Below are positions 8,673-18,116 of a stretch of DNA of 64,000 bases, piece after piece (the stretch's first letter is position 1; every line of letters begins with the position of its first letter). The translations under genes and the position numbers were made by a program. The notes beneath the pieces were generated by a model. That model saw only the letters and a program-made list of their open reading frames with translations, ran no database searches and was not told the origin of the DNA. The DNA comes from Myxococcales bacterium (GTDB lineage: Bacteria; Myxococcota_A; Polyangia; Haliangiales; Haliangiaceae). The stretch lies in assembly GCA_016794525.1 (NCBI GenBank), contig JAEUJY010000034.1:1-64000 (forward strand). The letters run 5' to 3'.

Positions 8673-8874
8673 TCAGTCCGCGTCCGCCGGGAGGTCGAAG
8701 GCGCGGGCGTAGATCGCGTCGACGCTCAGCGTCGCGCCGTTGGTCGCCTACCATGGCGAACACATCGCCGTGATGGAACTCGTGGCGATCGTGCTGCCCC
8801 GCTTCCCACGCCAGGTACTCCGGCGCGGTCAACTGCGAGCGCAGCGCGACCGAGCCATCAAGGCAGCGTAGCAC
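8673..8874 (-). pseudogene. Remnant of a Uma2-family (DUF820) gene
   Basis: The minus strand encodes a typical Uma2 N terminus (LTAPEYLAWEAGQHDRHEF, then GDVFAMVG). About ten bases later, in another frame, it encodes a typical Uma2 C terminus (LSVDAIYARAFDLPADAD, stop at 8673). Uma2 proteins are normally about 190 residues. Here the catalytic PD-(D/E)XK core is absent, so roughly 130 codons were deleted and the frame was shifted. The fragment lies between two toxin-antitoxin loci. An intact relative is encoded at 39127-39756. Confidence 0.7.
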
Positions 8875-8890
8875 CGCTCGAGCGGGCTCT

Positions 8891-8961
8891 GCACAAAAGG
8901 GAACCCAGGGTTCCTGACTGTGGCAGTTGCATTATACGGAACCGTGGGTTACGTTTTGTGC
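8891..8961 (+). promoter_or_regulatory. AbiE operator: two inverted 24-bp repeats around the promoter
   Basis: The 24-mer at 8891-8914 (GCACAAAA then GGGAACCCAGGGTTCC) is repeated in inverted orientation at 8938-8961 with 21 of 24 matches and a 23-bp AT-richer spacer that contains a possible -10 (TTATAC, 8932-8937). The left copy is itself a perfect palindrome GGAACCC-A-GGGTTCC (8900-8914). AbiEi antitoxins are known to bind two inverted repeats of about 23 bp in their own promoter and repress it. The right repeat ends two bases before the GTG at 8963, which argues for that start. Confidence 0.8.
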
Positions 8962-8962
8962 G

Positions 8963-9547
8963 GTGACCCTGCCGGACGCAAAGAAGCCGAGCTGGGACCG
9001 GCTGTTCGAGACGGCCGCCGGTCAGTCTGGATACGTCACGACGCGACAGGCCGCCGATGCGGGCTACTCGACCCACCTGCTTCGGAAGCACATCCTCGCC
9101 GGCCGCGTGAGGCGGCTGCAGCGGGGGATCTACCGGCTCGTGCACTTCCCGGTCGGGGAGCACGAAGAGCTGGTCACCGCCTGGCTCTGGTCCGAGCAGG
9201 CTGGCGTGATGTCTCACCAGACCGCGCTGGCGCTCCACGGCCTCTCCGACGTGCTCCCTACGCAGGTGCATCTCACGCTCCCGGCGGCCTGGCGCCCGCG
9301 GCGGTTTCGCGTTCCAGCCGGTGTCGTGCTTCATCATTCCGACGTCGCACCCGAGGAGCGATCCTGGTTCGGCCCGGTGCCCGCGACGAGCGCGGGCCGC
9401 ACGCTCAGCGACTGCGCGAAGAGCGGCCTGTCCCCGGAACTGCTGCGCCAGGCCGCACAGCAAGCGCTCCGGCGCGGTCTGGTCACGCGCCGTGAACTGG
9501 ATGACGTCGAGACCGCCCTCGAGCCCTTCGGTGGCCTCGCCGCGTGA
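8963..9547 (+). CDS. abiEi: AbiEi-type antitoxin, type IV toxin-antitoxin system
   Basis: 194 residues from the GTG at 8963. The frame could open at 8927, but that would lie inside the operator. The N-terminal winged helix reads GYVTTRQAADAGYS, HLLRKHILAGRVRRL and RGIYRL, the standard AbiEi DNA-binding domain. The C-terminal antitoxin domain contains GVMSHQTALALHGLSD and a closing segment with ATSAGRTLSDCAKSGL and QALRRGLVTRRELDDVE. It represses its own operon through the upstream inverted repeats and counteracts AbiEii. The stop overlaps the toxin start (GTGA), so the two are translationally coupled. Confidence 0.85.
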   Translation: MTLPDAKKPSWDRLFETAAGQSGYVTTRQAADAGYSTHLLRKHILAGRVRRLQRGIYRLVHFPVGEHEELVTAWLWSEQAGVMSHQTALALHGLSDVLPTQVHLTLPAAWRPRRFRVPAGVVLHHSDVAPEERSWFGPVPATSAGRTLSDCAKSGLSPELLRQAAQQALRRGLVTRRELDDVETALEPFGGLAA

Positions 9548-10440
9548 CCCCACGCACCTACGCATCGCCCGAGGCGTTCAAGCAGGCGCTCGAGCAGCGC
9601 CTGCGCGCGTCCGTCAAGACGAGCGCCGCGGTCGCGCGCACGCGACAGCTCCTCGTCTTCGATCGCTTCCTCGCCCGCATCGCCATGGTCTTTGGAGATG
9701 CGGTGACGCTGAAGGGAGGGCTCGTCCTCGAGCTACGCCTCGAACGAGCGCGTACCACGAAGGACGTCGACCTCCGTATGGTGGGCTCGCCGGAGGGCGT
9801 GCTCGCCAAGCTGCAGGAGGCCGGTCGCGAGAACCTCGGCGACTTCATGGCCTTCGAACTCGGAGCAGACGACGACCACCCGCAGATCCAGAACGACGGG
9901 ATGCAGTACGACGGGCTGCGGTTCCGAGCGGAGTGCAAGCTCGCGGGCAAGCTGTACGGGCAGCGCTTCGGTGTCGACGTCGCCTTCGGCGACCCGATCC
10001 TGGGCGAGCCCGAGGTCGTGGTCGCCCAGGACGTGCTCGCGTTCGCCGGCATCGCCCCGCCGAGCGTGCGGCTCTACCCGATCGAGACGCACATCGCGGA
10101 GAAGCTGCACGCGTACACCATGCCGCGTGCGCGACCGAACTCGCGCGTGAAGGATCTGCCAGACCTGGCGCTCCTCGCGTCGGCGCAGGCGCTCGACGCG
10201 AAGCGCCTGCGCGCCGCCCTCGAACAGACCTTCGCCTTCCGCAAGACGCACGCGCTTCCCGGCGCTGTGCCCGCGCCCGCCGAAGCATGGCGCACGCCGT
10301 ACGAGGCGATGGCGCGCGAAGACGAGCTGCCGTGGACGACGCTCGACGAGGTCACGACGGCGGCGAGCGTGTTCCTCGATCCGGTGCTCGCTGGCGGTCT
10401 CGATGCCACGTGGCAGCCCACCGACTGGCGGTGGGGCTGA
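9544..10440 (+). CDS. abiEii: AbiEii-type nucleotidyltransferase toxin
   Basis: 298 residues starting with the GTG of a GTGA overlap. The nucleotidyltransferase core is visible as LKGGLVLELRLERAR-TKDVDL, corresponding to the G-G and R-T-D-x-D motifs. It is followed by ETHIAEKLHAYT (the EKLHA motif) and RVKDLPDLALLA, all conserved in AbiEii/MenT-like toxins. Characterised relatives transfer nucleotides, in some cases onto tRNA acceptor ends, and cause growth arrest or phage abortive infection. The length is normal and no motif is lost, so the pair looks functional. Confidence 0.85.
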   Translation: MTPRTYASPEAFKQALEQRLRASVKTSAAVARTRQLLVFDRFLARIAMVFGDAVTLKGGLVLELRLERARTTKDVDLRMVGSPEGVLAKLQEAGRENLGDFMAFELGADDDHPQIQNDGMQYDGLRFRAECKLAGKLYGQRFGVDVAFGDPILGEPEVVVAQDVLAFAGIAPPSVRLYPIETHIAEKLHAYTMPRARPNSRVKDLPDLALLASAQALDAKRLRAALEQTFAFRKTHALPGAVPAPAEAWRTPYEAMAREDELPWTTLDEVTTAASVFLDPVLAGGLDATWQPTDWRWG

Positions 10441-10484
10441 ACGTCACGGCGGCAGGTCGACGAACGCGCGCCGCCCGCCCGCCG

Positions 10485-11060
10485 TCAGTTGCGGACGACG
10501 AAGGCGACGCCGACGCTGGCGGCGGTGTCGAGGCGGTCGCCGGTGGCCCAGCGGGCGGGGTCGTCGGTGCGGACGGCGTAGCGGGCGGCGAGGCCGGCGG
10601 TGGCGGCGAGGAAGACCTTGCGGCGCGGGTCGATGGCGACGGCGGCGTGGAGCGTCGCGCCGAGGTCGAGGCCGTCGCGGGTGACGGTCGAGGTGGCGTC
10701 CATGGCGGCCCAGCGGGCGTGGCCCCAGCCGAGCTCGAGGCCGGCGCCCAGGCAGGTGGTGCCGTCCCAGCAGCGCTCGAGGCGCGGGCCGGTGCGCAGG
10801 CCGAACAGGTGGCCGTCGCCCTGGTGGTCGGCGAGGGTCGCGGAGCCGAAGCTGGCGGTGACGTGCCACCACAGCGGGGCGGCCAGCGCGGCGCCGGCGT
10901 CCAGGCTGATCGGCGTGGCGACCGCGCGCACGCCCAGCGGGGTGGACTCGACGCTGGCGCCGATGCCCATCGCGACCGTGGCCGGCCGGTCGGCGCGGGC
11001 CGCCGCCGGGGCGAGGAGCCCGCACAGCCCGAGGGCGATCAGGGACGCGAGCCGGCGCAC
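10485..11060 (-). CDS. Secreted hypothetical protein, possible outer-membrane beta-barrel
   Basis: 191 residues with a signal peptide (MRRLASLIALGLCGLLAP, then AAARA). The mature part is rich in alternating short hydrophobic strands with Gly and aromatic residues (WWHVTASFG, GLELGWGHARW, FLAATAGLAARYAV) and ends in VGVAFVVRN, as in small outer-membrane barrels. Two cysteines lie close together (CWDGTTC). I do not recognise a named family. It stands alone, convergent with the toxin gene to its left. Confidence 0.6.
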   Translation of the reverse strand: MRRLASLIALGLCGLLAPAAARADRPATVAMGIGASVESTPLGVRAVATPISLDAGAALAAPLWWHVTASFGSATLADHQGDGHLFGLRTGPRLERCWDGTTCLGAGLELGWGHARWAAMDATSTVTRDGLDLGATLHAAVAIDPRRKVFLAATAGLAARYAVRTDDPARWATGDRLDTAASVGVAFVVRN

Positions 11061-11169
11061 GGCATCGCTGGTTGCACGGTGCGTACCGGCGCTGACAATC
11101 GGCTAACTGTGCGGCGTCGCGTGGGGCCGCCGTCAGGCTTCCGGCGATCGCGACCGATCTTCCACAGCG

Positions 11170-12156
11170 TCAGGTGTCGGCGGCGACGACGCCGCCGGGG
11201 GTGACGATGGCGTCGGTGTGGGCGCCGGCCGCCGTCGCCCCGCTCCACACCACGGTGCGCACCAGGCGCGCGTCGGCAGCGACGGTCGCGCCGGCGCCGA
11301 CGACGGCGTGCGGACCGACCACCGCACCAGCGGCGACGCGGGCGCCGGCGGCGATGCGCACCGGCGCGCGGACCTCGGCGCCGGGCTCGACGATCGCGGC
11401 CGGGTCGACGCCGACCAGCGGGCCCGGCGGGTGGCGCAGCGGCGCGCCGTCGAGCAGCGCCCAGTTGCTCTCGAGGTAGCGGGCCGGCGTCGAGTGCTCG
11501 GCGAAGTAGCCGCGCTCGTGCTCGAACGCGGCGACCGGCGCGCCGGCCTTGAGCCACGGCAGGTAGCCCTGGCGGATCATGCAGGCCTCGCCGTCGGGCA
11601 GCCGCGCCACGACGCTGGGCCGCGTGACGTGGACGCCGCAGAACATGTGCTGGCCGTCGGCGAGCACGTCGCGCACGCGCAGGTGCGCGCCGTCGGGGCG
11701 GACGTCGACCGCGCCCCACGCCACCGCGTCGGGCACGCGGCGCACGACCATCATGCCGAGCGCGTCGCGATCGCGCGCGAACGCGGCGAGCAGCGCGCCG
11801 AGATCGACGTCGAAGATCAGCTTGCCGTTCATCGACACGAACGGCGCGTCGGTGCCGTCAGGATCGAGCAGGGGCAGGGCGTGCTTGAGGCCGCCGCCGG
11901 TGCCGAGGATGACGTCCTCGTAGCTGTAGCGGATGCGCGCGCCGAGCGCGGCGCCGTCGCCCAGCTCGCGCTCGATCACGTCGCCCCGGTGGTGGACGTT
12001 GATGACCAGGTCGCGGATGTCGTGGGCCACCAGCTGCGCGATGCCGAAGCGCAGGATCGGCAGGTCGCACACCGGCAGCATCGGCTTGGGCCGCTGATCC
12101 GACAGCGCGCCGAGGCGCGTGCCGTAGCCGGCGCACAGGAGCATCGCTCGCGTCAT
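11170..12156 (-). CDS. Sugar nucleotidyltransferase (mannose-1-phosphate guanylyltransferase-like)
   Basis: 328 residues from the ATG at 12156. The N-terminal pyrophosphorylase signature is LCAGYGTRLGALSDQRPKPMLPV, followed by RFGIAQLVAHDI and ILGTGGGLKHALPLL. FVSMNGKLIFDVDL takes the place of the usual nucleotide-binding NGD segment. The C-terminal 80 residues are a left-handed beta-helix with hexapeptide-like repeats (VEPGAEVRAPVRIAAGARVAAGAVVGPHA split over the turns). The likely reaction is sugar-1-phosphate plus NTP to NDP-sugar. The exact sugar and nucleotide cannot be fixed from sequence, and no polysaccharide genes adjoin it. Confidence 0.75.
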   Translation of the reverse strand: MTRAMLLCAGYGTRLGALSDQRPKPMLPVCDLPILRFGIAQLVAHDIRDLVINVHHRGDVIERELGDGAALGARIRYSYEDVILGTGGGLKHALPLLDPDGTDAPFVSMNGKLIFDVDLGALLAAFARDRDALGMMVVRRVPDAVAWGAVDVRPDGAHLRVRDVLADGQHMFCGVHVTRPSVVARLPDGEACMIRQGYLPWLKAGAPVAAFEHERGYFAEHSTPARYLESNWALLDGAPLRHPPGPLVGVDPAAIVEPGAEVRAPVRIAAGARVAAGAVVGPHAVVGAGATVAADARLVRTVVWSGATAAGAHTDAIVTPGGVVAADT

Positions 12157-12209
12157 GCGGCCACCGTGCACCGCGGCGCGCAGCGGGGCAAGTTGCCGAC
12201 GCGCCGGCG

Positions 12210-13136
12210 TCAGCGCATCGCCGGCGGCAGCGTCGCGCGTCGGTGCGGGGTCTCGCGGGTGAGCACCGCGAACTTGCGCGTGCCGAGCGGTCCGAGCGCG
12301 CGCGTGTAGAACTCGCGCGGGCCGATCCAGGCGATCTCCGAGCGGGCGTGGACCGCGGCGACGTCGACCAGGCACGCGATCAACAGCGCCTCGCCCAGGC
12401 CCTGGCCGCGGTGCTCGGGCCAGGTGCCGGCGGGGCCGAACCAGCCGAGCCCGCGGTTGTTGCCGTCGTGGGCCGCGAACGCGGCGACCCGGCCGTCGCG
12501 CTCGGCGACGAACAGCCCGCACGGCGTGCGGGTCGCGGCGCGCTCGATCTCGAACGGCCACGCGCCGCCGAAGCCGATCGACACGTGGGCCGAGATCGCG
12601 TCGAGCTCGTCGAGCTGGGCCCGGCGGATCGCGTAGCCGCGCGCGGCGCAGGCGTCGGCCAGCTCGGCGGCGCGGGCGGCGCTGACCCGCGGGTTGTCGC
12701 GCAGGTCGACGACCAGGTTCTCGTGCTCGTCGCGCCGCACGTAGCCGCGGCGCCCCAGCCACGCGATCGTGTCGACGTTGTCGACGTCGATGCCGGGCGC
12801 CAGGTAGTTGCCCGGCTCGTCGAGGACGCGGACCCGGCGGTGGGCGCCGGCCCAGACGTGCTGCTCGCACGCGGTCAAGAGCGCCGAGCCGACGCCGCGG
12901 CCGCGGGCGGCCGGCGCGACCGCCAGCACGCGGACCCGATCGCAGCTCGCGGCGGCGACCCCGACCAGCGCGCCGTCGACCCGCGCCGCCAGCGCCAGCG
13001 GCTGCCCGCGCGGCGAGGCGCCGAACAGCTTCTCCTCGGCGACGTCGGCGGCGCGATCGAAGCGACAGGCGTCGGCCAGCACCGCGCGCGCCGCCGGCAG
13101 GTCGTCGGCGGTCAGCGCGTCGATCGTCGCCCCCAT
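12210..13136 (-). CDS. Tandem-GNAT acetyltransferase
   Basis: 308 residues with two GNAT domains. The first has the acetyl-CoA loop [15 protein letters not shown] near residue 75. The second has [15 protein letters not shown] near residue 235, preceded by [19 protein letters not shown]. Paired GNAT domains occur in mycothiol synthase-like and sugar or antibiotic N-acetyltransferases; the substrate is unknown here. It lies 53 bp upstream of the nucleotidyltransferase in the same orientation and may be co-transcribed with it. Confidence 0.7.
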   Translation of the reverse strand: MGATIDALTADDLPAARAVLADACRFDRAADVAEEKLFGASPRGQPLALAARVDGALVGVAAASCDRVRVLAVAPAARGRGVGSALLTACEQHVWAGAHRRVRVLDEPGNYLAPGIDVDNVDTIAWLGRRGYVRRDEHENLVVDLRDNPRVSAARAAELADACAARGYAIRRAQLDELDAISAHVSIGFGGAWPFEIERAATRTPCGLFVAERDGRVAAFAAHDGNNRGLGWFGPAGTWPEHRGQGLGEALLIACLVDVAAVHARSEIAWIGPREFYTRALGPLGTRKFAVLTRETPHRRATLPPAMR

Positions 13137-13207
13137 GTCCGAAAAACTACCACCGCGGCGCGGCCGGTCGGGAAGTTTCGACGGCGCGCACAGTACACTC
13201 GCGCCGG

Positions 13208-15811
13208 GTGCCGCTCAGCCAGCTCTCGCACTACCGCATCATCGCGCCGCTGGGGCGCGGCGCGATGGGCGAGGTCTACCGCGCGGTCGACCAGCGGCTG
13301 GGCCGCGAGGTCGCGCTGAAGATGTTGCCGCGGGAGGTCGAGGGCGACCCCGACTGGCAGACCCGGCTGTTGCGCGAGGCCCAGGCGGCGAGCGCGCTCA
13401 ACCACCCCGGCATCGTCACGCTGTACGACATCGCGTCCGACGAGGGGCGGGCGTTCCTGGTGATGGAGCTGGTGATCGGCGAGCCGTGCTCGGCGCTGGC
13501 GCGACGCGGCGTGCCGTGGCGGCGCGCGATCGAGCTGACCGCGGCGGTCGCCGACGCGCTGGCCGCCGCGCACCGGCTCGGCATCCTGCACCGCGACGTC
13601 AAGTCGGACAACCTGATGGTCACCGCCGAGGGGCAGGTGAAGGTGCTCGACTTCGGGCTGGCCAAGCTGCGGGCCGATCTCGGCGCCCCGCCTGCATCGG
13701 CGGCGCCCGTCGACGAGAGCCAGCTGGCCGCCGCCAGCCTCGCCGAGACGCTGCTGCCGGCGAGCTCGACGCCGACCGCCCGCGCGGCGCTGTCGAGCGA
13801 CCTGACCCAGGCCGGCCACATGGTCGGCACGCCGGCGTACATGGCGCCCGAGTGCTACGACGGCCAGGCCGATCCGCGCAGCGAGGTGTTCGCGCTCGCG
13901 GTCGTCGCCTACGAGCTGCTCGCCGGCCGCCGGCCGTTCGATCGCGACAGCGCGGTGGCGACGATGGCGGCGATCCGCATCGACGCGCCGGTGCCGCCGT
14001 CGAAGATCGTGCCGGCGCGGCGGATCCCGGCGCGGGTCGACAAGGTCATCCTGCGCGCGCTGGCCAAGGCGCCCGAGGAGCGCTACCCGGACATGGCGGC
14101 GTTCGCGGCGGCGCTGCGCTCGGCGGCCCGGCCGGTGCGGCGGCGCTACCTGATCGCGGCGGCGGCGGTGGCGCTGGTCGGCGGCGCGGGCGCGGCGTGG
14201 GCCATGACCCGCGGGCCGGCCGCCGCGCCGCCGATGGTCGTGACCGACAGCCGCCGGCTCACGCTCGACGACGGCTGCGAGGAGTACCCGCGGCTCACCC
14301 CCGACGGCCAGCGGGTGATCTTCGACGGCGTCGTCGACGGCGACTACGAGCTGTTCGCGATGGCGCTCGACGGCACCGGCCGCACCCGCCTGACGCACCA
14401 GCCGGGCTGGGACTACGCCGCGGCGCTGGCGCCCGACGGCCAGCGGGTCGCGTTCGTCCACGAGACGCCGTCGCGGCGCACGGTGATGGCGTTGACGCTG
14501 GGCAGCGACGCGCAGCCGGTGACGCTGGGCGCGATCAGCGGCTACCCGACGTGGAGCAAGGACGGCGCGCTGATCGTCGGCGATCCCGGCGGGCGGATCC
14601 TGCGCTGGGAGCTGGGCCCCGATCTGCGGGTCGCGCGCGAGGTCGAGCTGGGCCACCTGCCGGCCGGCGGTCGCGCGTACCACCTGGCCGCCGTCGACGG
14701 CGACGGCGTCGCGGTCTTGTGGTGGACCGCGTCGGACGTCGACGAGACCGCGCTCGGCGAGCTCGATCGCGACGGCCGGCTGCGGATCGTCGAGGAGGCG
14801 CGCACCGACTACGAGGGCGGGCTGGCCGCCGCCGCGACGCCGCACAGCTACTACGTCACGCGCAAGGGCGCCTCGACCGGCAACCAGCTCCTGTGGCGGC
14901 GGTTCGGCGGCGGCACCGTCGCGGTGGTGCCGGGCGGGCTGTCACCGCAGGCCGGCGTCGACGTCGCGCGCGACGGCACGCGGCTGGTGTTCTCGACGTG
15001 CATGGAGCGGCAGTACGTCGCCCGCATCCGGCCCGGCGCGCCGCCGACGGTGCTGTCGCGCGGCGAGTGGCAGGACGTCTACCCCGCGCCGATCGACGCG
15101 CGCACGATCATCGTCACCTCCAACCGGCTCGGCGACGATCAGGGCTGGGCCTTCGACACCGCCGGCGGCACGCCGCGCGCGGTCACGCCGACCGGCGCGG
15201 TCGCCGCGCGCGCCAGCCACGACGGCCGCACGCTGGTCTACGCCGCCGCCGGCGGTCGCGGCGGCCTCGCGCTGGTGCCGCTCGGCGGCGGCGCGCCCAC
15301 CCAGCTGACCCGCGAGCCCTCCGACGCCGCGCCCACCTTCTCGCACGACGATCGCACCGTCGTCTTCGGTCGCACCGTCGCCGGCCGCTCCGGCGTCTAC
15401 GCCATCCCCGCCAACGGCGGCGGCGTGCGCCACCTCGCCGACGGCGGCCAGCCCGCCACCTCGCCCGTCGACGATCGCGTCGCCTTCCTCGACGCGCCCG
15501 ACGCCGACGGCGCCCGCGCCATCCTCGTCACCACCCTCGCCGGCACGCCGCCCACGCCCATCCCAAACGTCGGCCGCGCCGCCTGGCTCGGCCCCCGCTT
15601 CTCGCCCGACGGCCGCCACCTCGTCGCCGTCCGCGGCTTCCAGGAGGTCGTCGAGCTCACCCTCGACGGCAGCGCGCCGCCGCGCATCCTCTGGACCGCC
15701 GCCACCAACTCCGTCCTCGCCATCGACTACATGCCCGACGGCGACGGCTACCTCGCCTCCCTCGCCGACTACGCCGGCGACGTCTGGCTCGCCGAGGGCA
15801 GATTCTGGTAG
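13208..15811 (+). CDS. Membrane Ser/Thr protein kinase with C-terminal TolB/WD40-like propeller
   Basis: 867 residues from a GTG at 13208. The cytoplasmic Hanks-type kinase domain (about 8-300) has the glycine loop [10 protein letters not shown], Lys38, catalytic HRDVKSDN with Asp130 and DFG Asp148; all essential residues are present. A single membrane helix lies at about 314-333 ([13 protein letters not shown]). The outer part (350-867) is a repeated beta-propeller with [18 protein letters not shown] and [10 protein letters not shown] units, as in TolB/PD40 repeats. It probably senses an extracellular or cell-wall ligand and phosphorylates cytosolic targets. The gene diverges from the tandem-GNAT gene. 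Confidence 0.9.
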   Translation: MPLSQLSHYRIIAPLGRGAMGEVYRAVDQRLGREVALKMLPREVEGDPDWQTRLLREAQAASALNHPGIVTLYDIASDEGRAFLVMELVIGEPCSALARRGVPWRRAIELTAAVADALAAAHRLGILHRDVKSDNLMVTAEGQVKVLDFGLAKLRADLGAPPASAAPVDESQLAAASLAETLLPASSTPTARAALSSDLTQAGHMVGTPAYMAPECYDGQADPRSEVFALAVVAYELLAGRRPFDRDSAVATMAAIRIDAPVPPSKIVPARRIPARVDKVILRALAKAPEERYPDMAAFAAALRSAARPVRRRYLIAAAAVALVGGAGAAWAMTRGPAAAPPMVVTDSRRLTLDDGCEEYPRLTPDGQRVIFDGVVDGDYELFAMALDGTGRTRLTHQPGWDYAAALAPDGQRVAFVHETPSRRTVMALTLGSDAQPVTLGAISGYPTWSKDGALIVGDPGGRILRWELGPDLRVAREVELGHLPAGGRAYHLAAVDGDGVAVLWWTASDVDETALGELDRDGRLRIVEEARTDYEGGLAAAATPHSYYVTRKGASTGNQLLWRRFGGGTVAVVPGGLSPQAGVDVARDGTRLVFSTCMERQYVARIRPGAPPTVLSRGEWQDVYPAPIDARTIIVTSNRLGDDQGWAFDTAGGTPRAVTPTGAVAARASHDGRTLVYAAAGGRGGLALVPLGGGAPTQLTREPSDAAPTFSHDDRTVVFGRTVAGRSGVYAIPANGGGVRHLADGGQPATSPVDDRVAFLDAPDADGARAILVTTLAGTPPTPIPNVGRAAWLGPRFSPDGRHLVAVRGFQEVVELTLDGSAPPRILWTAATNSVLAIDYMPDGDGYLASLADYAGDVWLAEGRFW

Positions 15812-16054
15812 GGGACAGGATCCTACCCTCCAACCAGTCGGATCTATTGCCGTATTTTGCCATGCTGTGTCTCGAAAAGGGACACTTTCCGGGGGCGTAA
15901 CCAGTTGTGGCGACTGGGCTTTCTGCCTTGAGTCGCCCTCGTCATCGACCGATGACAAGATCGCATCGATTGACGACAACCATCACGGCTTCAAGACTAT
16001 GAAATTACAAGATATTGTTGGCGCCCCGGGACGGACGTCCGTAGTGTTGCGCGC

Positions 16055-16570
16055 ATGAAGAAGCTCATGACCGTTGGTACCGCTCTCGCCCTCGCCCTCA
16101 CCCTCTCGGCCACTGGCTGCAAGAAGAAGGACGAGAACAAGGCCGCTCCGACCACCGAGACCGCGAAGCCCGCCGCTGGCACCGCCGCCGCTCCGGCCGC
16201 TGGCACCGCCGCTCCGGCCGCTGGCACCGCCGCTCCGGCCGCTGCTGACCCGGCCGCGGCGCCCGCCGCTGGCACCGCCGCCCCGGCCGCTGCTGACCCG
16301 GCTGCCGCCCCGGCCGCCGCTGGCTCGTCGGGCGTCCCCGAGTGCGACGAGTACGTCGCGACCTTCGAGAAGCTCTCGAAGTGCGACAAGCTCGGCCCGG
16401 CGCTCGACGGCATGAAGACCGCGGCCGACGCGCAGAAGGCGCAGTTCGCGTCGTGGGCGTCGATGGACGAGGCCACCCGCAAGGCCGCCCAGGCCGCGGC
16501 CGGCCCCGGCTGCAAGACCGCGACCGAGGGTCTCAAGACCACCGCGACCAGCCTCGGCTGCACGCTCTGA
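16055..16570 (+). CDS. Lipoprotein with Ala/Pro-repeat linker
   Basis: 171 residues. The lipobox is LSATGC, followed by KKKDENK. Residues 35-92 are an Ala/Pro/Thr linker of near-identical GTAAPAA and ADPAAAPAA units, and the C-terminal 75 residues form a small four-cysteine domain (ECDEYVATFEKLSKC, GPGCKTATEGL, LGCTL). The linker should hold the small domain away from the outer membrane. The function is unknown. The 240-bp region before it is relatively AT-rich, with TTGACG at 15970 as a possible -35. Confidence 0.75.
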   Translation: MKKLMTVGTALALALTLSATGCKKKDENKAAPTTETAKPAAGTAAAPAAGTAAPAAGTAAPAAADPAAAPAAGTAAPAAADPAAAPAAAGSSGVPECDEYVATFEKLSKCDKLGPALDGMKTAADAQKAQFASWASMDEATRKAAQAAAGPGCKTATEGLKTTATSLGCTL

Positions 16571-16685
16571 TCTGATCCACCGCGGATCGGTACGCTTCGA
16601 CGGCTCGCCGGCTCTGCCGCGCGGGCCGTCGGTCGTTTCGGACAACCCGCTGGCAACCCGCGCGCTCCCGCTGTGTCTCGCCGCC

Positions 16686-17474
16686 ATGGGGCTCGGCCAT
16701 CGGCTCGTCGCGACGCTCGGCTTCGTCGTCCCTGCCGCGCTGGCAGTGTGGATCACGCTCGGCGTCGACGCCCACGCCGCGCCGCCCGACATCCGCCCGC
16801 TGCGGTTCCAGCAGTACGGCGCGTACCCGGTCCATGCCGGGGCGCTGTATCGGCACTGCGAGCCGCAGTCACGCTACGACATCATCTGCGACTGCCCCGT
16901 GAAGCTCGAGGTTGAGGTCGCGACCGATCGCGTTGGTGGCGCGATCTTCGGCGGCGTTGATGAGCCGCGGTTCGTCGTGCCCCGCACCAGCGACGCGTGG
17001 AACGCGCTCCGCCATTGGTTCGCGCTGCAGCGTGCGCATCCGCTCTACGACAACCGCGTCGACTTCAACCTGGTCGCTCGACCGGGCGTGCCGTACCGCG
17101 ACATCATCCGCGTGCTCGAGCTCGCCGACCAGGCCGGCCTCACCGCGCCGCGGCTGGTCTCGTCGCGCGCCGCCGAGGTCGATCGCCCCGGCCCGCTGCG
17201 TGTCACCGTCACGCCGGCCGGCGTCGGCGCCGACTTCTTCGCCCCGCACCCCGCGCACCTGCCGCCGGTCCGCGGTGAGCGCGCCTGGCACGTGCTCGCG
17301 ACCTGGCTCGCCGATCGCCGCGCCGACCCGCGGCTCGATGGTCTCGACCTCCGCGTCGAGCTCGACGTCGCGTTCGGCACGTCGCCCCGCGACGTCGCCC
17401 GCGTCAAGCGCACGCTCGAACGCGCAGGCTACGACCGTTGGCTGGACGAACGCTGGGGCGGCGTCGCGATGTAG
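16686..17474 (+). CDS. Exported protein with two ExbD-like domains (paralogue A)
   Basis: 262 residues. The N-terminal hydrophobic segment (LVATLGFVVPAALAVWITLG, then VDAHA) could be a signal peptide or an anchor. The rest falls into two halves of about 105 residues. Each has a strand, a helix with a Trp (WNALRHWFALQRAHP and WHVLATWLADRRADP), a strand (VDFNLVARPGVPYRDI and LRVELDVAFGTSPRDV) and a final helix ending in AG (VLELADQAGL and VKRTLERAGY). This is the pattern of ExbD/TolR periplasmic domains, so I infer an internal duplication. No ExbB or TolQ partner is adjacent. A paralogue is encoded at 18117. Confidence 0.6.
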   Translation: MGLGHRLVATLGFVVPAALAVWITLGVDAHAAPPDIRPLRFQQYGAYPVHAGALYRHCEPQSRYDIICDCPVKLEVEVATDRVGGAIFGGVDEPRFVVPRTSDAWNALRHWFALQRAHPLYDNRVDFNLVARPGVPYRDIIRVLELADQAGLTAPRLVSSRAAEVDRPGPLRVTVTPAGVGADFFAPHPAHLPPVRGERAWHVLATWLADRRADPRLDGLDLRVELDVAFGTSPRDVARVKRTLERAGYDRWLDERWGGVAM

Positions 17475-17481
17475 CGACGCC

Positions 17482-18048
17482 TTACTGCATCACCGCGCAG
17501 CCGGCGCCGACCTCGATGATCGCCGCGCCCGCGCTGGCCTGGAACGTCCAGCCCGTGCGCCCCTGCTCGCTCCAGTAGCCGTAGGTGATCAGCGGCTGCG
17601 TCGCGGTCAGCCCGGCGCGGCGCGCCGCGGCCAGCGCGTCGACGAACCCGCACGGGAACGGCGGCGCGACCGGACGGCGGATCGTCCCCGGCGGCACGAC
17701 GGTGCACCGCGGGTTGCAGTCGATCGACCCGGCCGGCGCGGCGTCAGGCGTCGCCGCCTCGAACGACACGCGCGCCGTGTACACGTTGCGCCGCAGGCCC
17801 GGGCTGATGCCCGCGCGCCGCGGCACCGCCGGCCCCACGCGCACGCCGCCGACCTGCGCGCCCGGCCACGTCGTCGCGCCGAGCGCGCGCGCCTCGTCGA
17901 TCGCGCGCGCGACGTCGTCGACCGAGCCCAGGCCCGCCGCGGCCGCCGCGCTCCCCGCCGCCGCCGGCCGCTCGTCGGGTTTGCCGCACGCGCTCCCGAC
18001 GACGCTCGCCACCACGATCGCCGCTGCCACACGCACGCTCGCTTGCAT
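17482..18048 (-). CDS. Hypothetical lipoprotein
   Basis: 188 residues from the ATG at 18048. The lipobox is VVGSAC, followed by GKPDERP and an Ala-rich linker. The mature domain has DDVARAIDEARALGATTW, a Cys pair (DCNPRC) and a C-terminal segment with DALAAARRAGL and ITYGYWSEQGRTGWTF. The family is not recognised. The gene lies in opposite orientation between the two ExbD-like paralogues and ends 7 bp from the end of the first. Confidence 0.65.
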   Translation of the reverse strand: MQASVRVAAAIVVASVVGSACGKPDERPAAAGSAAAAAGLGSVDDVARAIDEARALGATTWPGAQVGGVRVGPAVPRRAGISPGLRRNVYTARVSFEAATPDAAPAGSIDCNPRCTVVPPGTIRRPVAPPFPCGFVDALAAARRAGLTATQPLITYGYWSEQGRTGWTFQASAGAAIIEVGAGCAVMQ

Positions 18049-18116
18049 GCCATCGGCTTCGCGCACTTCGGCGCGCGGGTCAAGCAACCGCGCCCGGGCG
18101 CGCGTGTCGATCGGCC

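Noticed and set aside
15816-16054. Small gene between the kinase and the Ala/Pro lipoprotein
   Set aside because: The short frames have no ribosome site and no conserved look. I see only a possible promoter there.
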